This document shows, piece after piece, positions 1 through 4,734 of a stretch of 10,304 bases of DNA. A program made the translations under genes and the position numbers. Source of the stretch: CAYLMM01 sp964646035 (GTDB lineage: Bacteria > Krumholzibacteriota > Krumholzibacteriia > LZORAL124-64-63); the NCBI GenBank assembly GCA_964646035.1, contig CAZYDJ010000096.1, forward strand, positions 1 to 10,304, in the 5' to 3' direction. The notes under the pieces are model-generated. The model saw only the letters and a program-made list of their open reading frames with translations. It was not told where the DNA came from and did no database searches. The stretch's first letter is position 1. Every line of letters starts with the position of its first letter.

Positions 1-1
1 A

Positions 2-664
2 TTGCTGGTGGTCTCCGACCACGGTTTCAAGACCTTCCAGCGCGGCGTGAACCTGAACACCTGGCTGCGCGAGAACGGCTATCTCTTCCTGCTCGACGAC
101 CCCGCCGGCGAGGCGGCGCCGGCGCTGCCGGCCGACGCCAAGGCCGAACCCGGGGACATCGATTGGAGCCGGACGCGGGCCTATGTGAACGGGCTGGGAG
201 GCTTCTATCTGAACCTGCGCGGCCGCGAGCACGACGGCTGCGTCGATCCCGCTGAAGCCGACTCCCTGAAGCGGGAGCTGATCGCCGGGCTGGACAAATT
301 GCGCGACCCGCAACGCGGCCCCTGCGTGAACGACGTCCTGGACGGACGCGAGGCGTTCCAGGGCCCCTACGCGGCGGACGGACCCGACATCGTCGTCGGC
401 TGGAAAACCGGCTGGCGCACCGACTGGGACGCCGCCGTCGGCCGCGTGACGTCGACCGTCTTCAGCGACAACACCCGCAGTTGGTCCGGCGACCACTGCG
501 TCGATCCGCGATTGGTGCCCGGAATCCTGTTCTCGTCGCTGCCTTTCGCGGAAACCCGGCCCGCGCTGACCGATCTGGCGCCGACGATCCTGGATATCTT
601 CGGCATCGACAAGCCGGCATGGATGACCGGACAAAGCTTTCTGAAAGCACAGGAGAACCGATGA
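2..664 (+). CDS. Alkaline phosphatase superfamily phosphodiesterase, C-terminal part (5' end outside window)
   Basis: This is the C-terminal 220 codons of a type I phosphodiesterase/nucleotide pyrophosphatase-like enzyme; the reading frame is open at the left edge, so the start and the N-terminal metal and nucleophile motifs lie upstream. The fragment opens with the second metal-binding motif (LVVSDHGF, fragment residues 1-8). It ends with the last metal-ligand histidine in WSGDHC (161-166). Between these are blocks DWSRTRAY, YLNLRGRE and GPDIVVG that recur almost unchanged in the next gene, so the two are tandem paralogues. By family knowledge such enzymes hydrolyse phosphodiester or phosphomonoester bonds with two metal ions; the substrate cannot be read from the sequence. 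Its stop overlaps the next start as ATGA, which indicates translational coupling. The family call is firm; the function and the cellular location of this copy are open. Confidence 0.85.
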   Translation: MLVVSDHGFKTFQRGVNLNTWLRENGYLFLLDDPAGEAAPALPADAKAEPGDIDWSRTRAYVNGLGGFYLNLRGREHDGCVDPAEADSLKRELIAGLDKLRDPQRGPCVNDVLDGREAFQGPYAADGPDIVVGWKTGWRTDWDAAVGRVTSTVFSDNTRSWSGDHCVDPRLVPGILFSSLPFAETRPALTDLAPTILDIFGIDKPAWMTGQSFLKAQENR

Positions 665-2691
665 CCAGGACCACGTCGAATCCGCTGTCGAACACCCTGC
701 TGGCAGTTGTGATCTGCCTTGTCGCCGCAGCGCCGCTCCTGCTCGCCGCCGAAGTCACCGAGGCTGTCGAAGCCGCGCCGGCCGCCGAAACCGCGGCCGG
801 GCCCAAGGTGCTGTGCATCGGCTTCGACGGCATGGACCCGCAGATGCTGCGCGAGTACATGGCCGCCGGCGACATGCCGAACTTCGCCCGCCTGATCGAG
901 GCCGGCGATTTCAAGGAACTGGGCACCTCGATGCCGCCGCAGTCCCCGGTGGCCTGGAGCAACTTCATCACCGGGATGGATCCCGGCGGCCACGGCATCT
1001 TCGACTTCATCCATCGCGATCCCGCTACGCTGATCCCCTATCTGTCGATGTCGCGCGCGTCGAGCCCCGCGCAATGGTGGGAGATCGGCGACTGGCGCAT
1101 CCCGCGCGGCGGCGGGTCGGTCGAGTTGCTGCGCGACGGCGAGGCGTTCTGGGAACCGATGGCCGCCGCGGGCATCGACGTGACGATCTTCAAGGTGCCG
1201 TCCAACTTCCCGCCGGTCGAATGCGAGGCCCGTTCGCTCTCGGGCATGGGCACGCCCGACATCCTGGGCACCTACGGCATCTTCAGCTATTACACCGACG
1301 ACCCGCCCGCCGACACCGACATCGGCGGCGGCCGGATCGTGCCCGTCACTTTCGCCGACGGACGGGTGGAAACGACCATATCCGGGCCGGTCAACAGCTA
1401 TCGCAGCGATCAGCCCGAAGCCACGGTGCCGTTGACGATCACCCTCGACGCCGAAAACGACGCGGCGCTCTTCGCGGTCGCCGGCGAAACCTTCCTGCTC
1501 GGCGAAGGCGAATGGAGTCCCTGGCTGACCCTGGATTTCCAGTTGGTGCCGATGCTGAAAAGCGTCAGCGGGGTCTGCCGCCTGCTTTTGATGGAGACGG
1601 CGCCGAAATTCCGGCTCTACGCCACTCCCGTGAACATCGATCCCTACGATCCCGAGATGCCGATCAGCACCCCGGCCGGCTACTCCCGCGAGATCGCCGA
1701 GGCCATCGATTCGCCCTACTACACCCAGGGCCTGCCCGAGGATACCAAGGCTCTCGAAGAAGGCGTGCTGGACGACGACTCCTACGTTTCCCAGTCGGAC
1801 ATGATCGCCGCCGAGCGGATGGAGCAGATGCGCGTCGAGCTGGACCGTTTCGCCGGGCTGGACCGGGGCTTCCTCTTCTTCTACTTCAACGTGCCCGACC
1901 AGACCTGCCACACTTTCTGGCGGAACATGGATCCCGATTCCCCCGGCCACGACGAGCACGCCGCACGTCACGCCGACCGGATCCGCCGGATGTACATGCT
2001 CTGCGACCAGGCCCTCGGCGAAGCCCTGGACAAGGTGGGCGACGACTCGCTGGTGATCGCGATGAGCGACCACGGCTTCGCCCCCTACCACCGGTCGCTG
2101 CATCTGAACCGCTGGCTGCTCGACAATGGCTATCTGGTGCTGCGTCAGGGAGTCGAGCCGCGGGACGTGGACTACCTCTCGGGAGTGGACTGGAGCCGGA
2201 CCCGGGCCTACGGCATCGGGATCAACGGTCTTTATTTGAACCTGCGTGGTCGCGAGAGGATGGGAATCGTCTCGCCGGGGCCGGAGCACGAAGCCCTGGT
2301 GCGCGAGATATCGGCCGGGCTCGAGGCCCTGGTCGACCCCGAAACCGGATTGAAGCCGGTCCTTCACGCCATGCCCGCAACCGAGATCTATCACGGGCCG
2401 CGGGTCGCCGACGCCCCGGACATCGTGGTCGGCTGCGACCGCGGCTACCGGGTCAGCAACGAATCCGCTCTCGGCTCCGTGCCGCGGGACGTAATATCGG
2501 ATAACCTGATGAAATGGAGCGGCGATCACTGCATGGCCGACGAAGTCGTGCCGGGCGTGATCGTGACCAACCGTCGGATCGACAAGACCGACCCCGAACT
2601 GTTGGATATGGGCCCCACCTTCCTGCAGCTCTTCGGCCTCGAGCCGTTGCCGCAGATGGTCGGCCGGTCCATCTTCGCCGAAGGAGAATGA
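661..2691 (+). CDS. Secreted alkaline phosphatase superfamily phosphodiesterase
   Basis: A 676-residue enzyme of the type I phosphodiesterase/nucleotide pyrophosphatase class. The ATG at 661 is chosen because AGGAG lies 5 bases upstream, it overlaps the previous stop, and it begins a clear signal peptide (hydrophobic residues 12-29, likely cut near LLLA-AE). The metal and catalytic motifs occur in the family order: GFDGMDP with Asp56, MPPQSPVAW with Ser95 as the probable nucleophile, PDQTCH with Asp413 and His417, SDHGF with Asp470 and His471, and SGDHC with His623. A beta-rich insert at about residues 215-320 probably forms a cap over the active site. The protein is therefore predicted to act in the periplasm or at the envelope on an unidentified phosphate or phosphonate ester. 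It is the paralogue of the preceding gene and overlaps the following small gene by at least one base. The Ser in place of the Thr usual in nucleotide pyrophosphatases is noted from a by-eye alignment. Confidence 0.9.
   Translation: MTRTTSNPLSNTLLAVVICLVAAAPLLLAAEVTEAVEAAPAAETAAGPKVLCIGFDGMDPQMLREYMAAGDMPNFARLIEAGDFKELGTSMPPQSPVAWSNFITGMDPGGHGIFDFIHRDPATLIPYLSMSRASSPAQWWEIGDWRIPRGGGSVELLRDGEAFWEPMAAAGIDVTIFKVPSNFPPVECEARSLSGMGTPDILGTYGIFSYYTDDPPADTDIGGGRIVPVTFADGRVETTISGPVNSYRSDQPEATVPLTITLDAENDAALFAVAGETFLLGEGEWSPWLTLDFQLVPMLKSVSGVCRLLLMETAPKFRLYATPVNIDPYDPEMPISTPAGYSREIAEAIDSPYYTQGLPEDTKALEEGVLDDDSYVSQSDMIAAERMEQMRVELDRFAGLDRGFLFFYFNVPDQTCHTFWRNMDPDSPGHDEHAARHADRIRRMYMLCDQALGEALDKVGDDSLVIAMSDHGFAPYHRSLHLNRWLLDNGYLVLRQGVEPRDVDYLSGVDWSRTRAYGIGINGLYLNLRGRERMGIVSPGPEHEALVREISAGLEALVDPETGLKPVLHAMPATEIYHGPRVADAPDIVVGCDRGYRVSNESALGSVPRDVISDNLMKWSGDHCMADEVVPGVIVTNRRIDKTDPELLDMGPTFLQLFGLEPLPQMVGRSIFAEGE
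2681..2686 (+). promoter_or_regulatory. Ribosome binding site deciding the start of the 64-residue gene
   Basis: AAGGAG lies inside the last codons of the phosphodiesterase gene. Two in-frame ATGs follow at 2688 and 2691. The first is only 1 base from the site and the second is 4 bases away, so 2691 is the better start, though the spacing is still short. Coupled re-initiation after the phosphodiesterase stop at 2689-2691 is likely. Confidence 0.6.
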
Positions 2692-2885
2692 TGTTCGGCA
2701 GCAAGATCAAGATCGACAAGGATCTGCTCGAGAAGATCAAGAAGTATTCCGGCATCGCCGGCTACAGCAGCCCCGAGGAATTCGTCCGCCACGTACTCGA
2801 ACGCGAGGTCGCGAAGTTCGAGGACGGCGGCGACTCCGAGGACGAGATCCGCAAGCGGATGCAGGGCCTGGGTTATATCTCGTAA
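2691..2885 (+). CDS. Small ribbon-helix-helix-like protein with an LGYI tail
   Basis: A 64-residue protein. Residues 5-36 look like a ribbon-helix-helix (CopG/ParD/NikR-like) unit: a short strand (KIKID), a first helix (KDLLEKIKKYSG), the turn-helix signature GYSSPEEFVRHVLERE, then a charged acidic linker (FEDGGDSEDE). The tail IRKRMQGLGYIS resembles the R-L-x-x-LGY(I/V) motif I associate with the C-terminal ends of sulfatases and related envelope proteins; here it sits on a separate small protein. The gene overlaps the phosphodiesterase stop by one base and lies 17 bases before the membrane-protein gene, so all are co-transcribed. It could be an operon autoregulator, or a small cytoplasmic partner that only borrows the fold, because the basic residues expected in a DNA-reading strand are limited to lysines. 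No toxin-like partner gene follows. The fold call is by pattern only. Confidence 0.7.
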   Translation: MFGSKIKIDKDLLEKIKKYSGIAGYSSPEEFVRHVLEREVAKFEDGGDSEDEIRKRMQGLGYIS

Positions 2886-2902
2886 TCGCAGGAGATGATC
2901 GC

Positions 2903-3718
2903 GTGGACCGATCGGTGCGAGCCTTGAACTGGTTTTTCGACCTGCTGCTGCGTCCTTTCGGGGATCACGCGTGGTTCGGCCTCGCGTTCGTCTCGCTGCT
3001 CGCCGGCGTGCTGCTGCTGTGGCTCTTCAAGCTGGTCACCCCGCAGCGGAAGCTGGCCCGGGCCCGCGGCCGCCTGATGGGCCACCTCTACGAACTGGGA
3101 CTCTTCCAGGACGACCTGCGCACCCTGATGCGCATCCAGAAGGACTTCGCGCTGGCCAATCTGCGCTATCTGCTGACGGCTTTGCCGGCGCTGGCGGTGC
3201 TGGTGCCGGTGGTGGGACTTGTCGTCGTGCAACTCGAGGTACGCTACCAGCACACCGCTCCGTCTCCGGGATCCACGGTTCTGCTCGCCGCCGTCCTCGA
3301 TCCGGATCACGCGGCCCTGATCGACAGCCTGGTCGTCGAGACGGGTCCCGGCCTCGCCGCGGATTCCGCCCCGGTCCGCGACCGCGCCCAGGCTTCGGTC
3401 TGGTGGAGACTGCGGGTCGAAGAACCGGGACGCCACGAGGTCGCGTTATCCGTTGGTGACCTCGGCCGATGGACCAAGCAGGTCAAGGCGGACCCCGGAA
3501 TCCAGCCCTACTCTCCGGTCCGCGCCCGCTCCGGCACCTGGACGGCCTTTGCCAATCCGGCCGAGACCCCGCTGCCCAAGGACTCGCCCCTGTTGACGCT
3601 CTCGATCATACCGGCGGCCGAAAAGCCCTGGTACGGCCGCGCCTGGTTCTGGGGATTCTGCCTCTACTCGGTGATCGGCGGGCTGGCCTTCAAGAAAGTC
3701 CTGCGCGTGGAATTCTGA
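2903..3718 (+). CDS. Three-helix membrane protein with cytoplasmic helical hairpin and extracytoplasmic beta domain
   Basis: A 271-residue protein not assigned to a named family. The GTG start at 2903 is supported by AGGAG at 2890-2894, 8 bases upstream, with the coding frame open from there. A first transmembrane helix at about 25-44 is followed by a basic, helical segment at 46-88 (TPQRKLARARGRL to RIQKDFALANLR), which should be cytoplasmic. A second helix spans 89-111. A soluble domain of about 130 residues (112-240) then has alternating strands, for example VWWRLRVEEPGRHEVALSV. A third helix at about 246-264 ends in KKVLRVEF. Helix, basic helical hairpin, helix is the layout of the Oxa1/YidC/EMC3 (DUF106) insertase superfamily, but I see no diagnostic residue motif, so this is only a structural suggestion. 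It is the last gene of the phosphodiesterase operon and may anchor or assist the secreted enzymes. Confidence 0.8.
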   Translation: MDRSVRALNWFFDLLLRPFGDHAWFGLAFVSLLAGVLLLWLFKLVTPQRKLARARGRLMGHLYELGLFQDDLRTLMRIQKDFALANLRYLLTALPALAVLVPVVGLVVVQLEVRYQHTAPSPGSTVLLAAVLDPDHAALIDSLVVETGPGLAADSAPVRDRAQASVWWRLRVEEPGRHEVALSVGDLGRWTKQVKADPGIQPYSPVRARSGTWTAFANPAETPLPKDSPLLTLSIIPAAEKPWYGRAWFWGFCLYSVIGGLAFKKVLRVEF

Positions 3719-3728
3719 GCCGGCGGCC

Positions 3729-3768
3729 GCCCGGACCGGGCATCGCTCCGGAAATCGGGAACATTTCC
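3729..3768 (+). terminator. Two adjacent hairpins after the membrane-protein gene, possible terminator
   Basis: Ten bases after the stop codon lies GCCCG-GAC-CGGGC (3729-3741), a 5-bp all-GC stem. GGAAAT-7 bases-ATTTCC (3750-3768) is a second, 6-bp stem. No T-run follows either, so intrinsic termination is uncertain. The position between an operon end and an independent STAS gene fits a terminator. The rest of the 183-base gap shows nothing coding. Confidence 0.3.
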
Positions 3769-3811
3769 TCCGGAATTACGTAGTTCAGCTCGCCTTTGCT
3801 GCGGCCCCGCA

Positions 3812-3841
3812 TTGGCTCCGGATCGGCAATTTCCGTATTTT
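3812..3841 (+). promoter_or_regulatory. Weak sigma70-like promoter candidate before the + strand STAS gene
   Basis: TTGGCT (3812-3817) and TATTTT (3836-3841) are separated by 18 bases and each matches the consensus at four of six positions. The start codon is about 60 bases downstream. The area is locally richer in A and T than the genes around it. A promoter is expected here because the upstream operon appears to end, but the match is modest and an alternative sigma factor could be used instead. Confidence 0.3.
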
Positions 3842-3901
3842 CAATAACCATCATGAAATTCCTCGCCGACGTGTGGACACCTTTGGACAACGGGAGCGGA
3901 C

Positions 3902-4303
3902 ATGGCAGAGACGGCTCATGCAATGTTGATCGAGTGCGTGACGAAGCTGGGCAAGCCCAATCACTGCACCGGCAGAATGCTCGACGAGGACGGCATCGAC
4001 GACCGGGGCCTGGGGCCGGAGATCTTCGATCGCGCCCGCATGGCCGACGCGGTAGCCGACGCCCTGGACCGGGGCGTCAACCGCCTGATCATCGACATGT
4101 CGGAATCGGTGTGGATCACCAGCGAGGGTTTGTCACAGTTCATCGGGGTTCACGAACTGATCTCCGAGCGGAACGGGCGCATGGTCCTGACCAACCTCAA
4201 CGACAGGATCCAGCGGATATTCGATATATCGGGACTGACGAAAGTATTCGAGATCACCGGGACAGTCTCCGAGGCCCTGGCCCTGGTGGAAGAGCCGGAT
4301 TGA
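3902..4303 (+). CDS. STAS-domain anti-sigma factor antagonist-like protein
   Basis: A 133-residue cytoplasmic protein with one STAS domain over nearly its whole length (about residues 18-130). The core pattern RLIIDMSESVWITSEGLSQF carries the phospho-acceptor Ser74 of SpoIIAA/RsbV-type antagonists, followed by helix and strand elements ending in TVSEALALV. In this family the Ser is phosphorylated by an anti-sigma kinase and freed by a PP2C phosphatase. The residue before the Ser is Thr rather than the common Asp, so binding or phosphorylation may differ. The ATG at 3902 has GGAG (3893-3896) 5 bases before it. The gene stands alone on the + strand and converges on a paralogous STAS gene; the stops are 12 bases apart. 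The likely partner is the SpoIIE-type phosphatase encoded on the other strand nearby. The family is clear; the pathway is inferred. Confidence 0.85.
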   Translation: MAETAHAMLIECVTKLGKPNHCTGRMLDEDGIDDRGLGPEIFDRARMADAVADALDRGVNRLIIDMSESVWITSEGLSQFIGVHELISERNGRMVLTNLNDRIQRIFDISGLTKVFEITGTVSEALALVEEPD

Positions 4304-4323
4304 CGTAAAGACCGCTCAATCCG
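4296..4323. terminator. Inverted repeat spanning both stop codons of convergent STAS genes
   Basis: CGGATTGA (4296-4303) and TCAATCCG (4316-4323) form a perfect 8-bp inverted repeat with a 12-base loop. Each arm contains the final Asp codon and TGA stop of one of the two convergent genes. It could act as a bidirectional terminator or mRNA 3'-end hairpin. There is no T-run on either side, and part of the symmetry follows from both proteins ending in the same GAT TGA codons. Confidence 0.4.
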
Positions 4324-4660
4324 CCGCCAGGGCGGCCATCCCTTCCGCAACCGTGTCGAAGGTCTTGAAGACCTTGTCCAACTGCGACACATAGTAGATT
4401 CCCTTGATGCGCTTGTTCGCCCCGCAGATCACCAGCCGGCCCTCGGCCCCGGTGATCGAGATATGAGCCGACACCATGATCCCCATCCCGGTCGAATTCA
4501 GCCAGGTGGCCCCGGTCATGTCGAAGAGGAATTTCCGATGACCCTCGGCGACCATGTTCTTGATCTGCTCATGGAATTTCTCGAAATCCGGTCCGCCCAT
4601 GATCTTGCCGGACAGGGACATGATCAGGACGTCGCCTTCGGTCTTGCCTTTGAACTTCAT
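4316..4660 (-). CDS. STAS-domain anti-sigma factor antagonist
   Basis: A 114-residue single-domain STAS protein of the SpoIIAA/RsbV type. The start at 4660 is chosen because GGAGG lies 5 bases upstream and the protein then begins at the first STAS strand (MKFKGKTEGDVLIMSLSGKI); an ATG further upstream at 4717 would add an unlikely tail. The phospho-acceptor motif is WLNSTGMGIM with Ser56; Asn replaces the common Asp before it. It aligns by eye with the convergent STAS protein from FDMTG to TVAEGMA. The gene lies 74 bases downstream of, and in the same direction as, the CHASE-PAS-SpoIIE phosphatase gene. The two are probably an operon in which the phosphatase dephosphorylates this antagonist. 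I see no convincing separate promoter in the 74 bases. The kinase/anti-sigma partner is not in the window. Confidence 0.88.
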   Translation of the reverse strand: MKFKGKTEGDVLIMSLSGKIMGGPDFEKFHEQIKNMVAEGHRKFLFDMTGATWLNSTGMGIMVSAHISITGAEGRLVICGANKRIKGIYYVSQLDKVFKTFDTVAEGMAALAAD

Positions 4661-4734
4661 TCCACCCTCCCGCGGATCACGCCAGGTTGAATCCCTAGTT
4701 GCTCCATACATTAGCACGACGGCCAGTTGTACGC

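Noticed and set aside
813..2504. A 563-codon open frame on the plus strand inside the phosphodiesterase gene
   Set aside because: It is a frame-shifted shadow, very rich in Arg, Pro and His, with no domain and no ribosome site.
367..2529. A 720-codon open frame on the minus strand across the phosphodiesterase genes
   Set aside because: It is antisense to two genes with clear catalytic motifs, its translation is rich in His, Gly, Arg and Val with no recognisable domain, and long antisense frames are expected at this GC content.
2691..2885. The ribbon-helix-helix-like gene as the antitoxin of a toxin-antitoxin pair
   Set aside because: The next gene is a 271-residue membrane protein, not a RelE, PIN or Fic-type toxin, and the gene is embedded in a phosphodiesterase operon.
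4715..4726. ACGACGGCCAGT, identical to part of the lacZ-alpha/M13 forward primer site, raising the idea of vector contamination
   Set aside because: The match stops after 12 bases on both sides and the flanking sequence is ordinary spacer between two co-directional genes; a chance match is the simpler reading.
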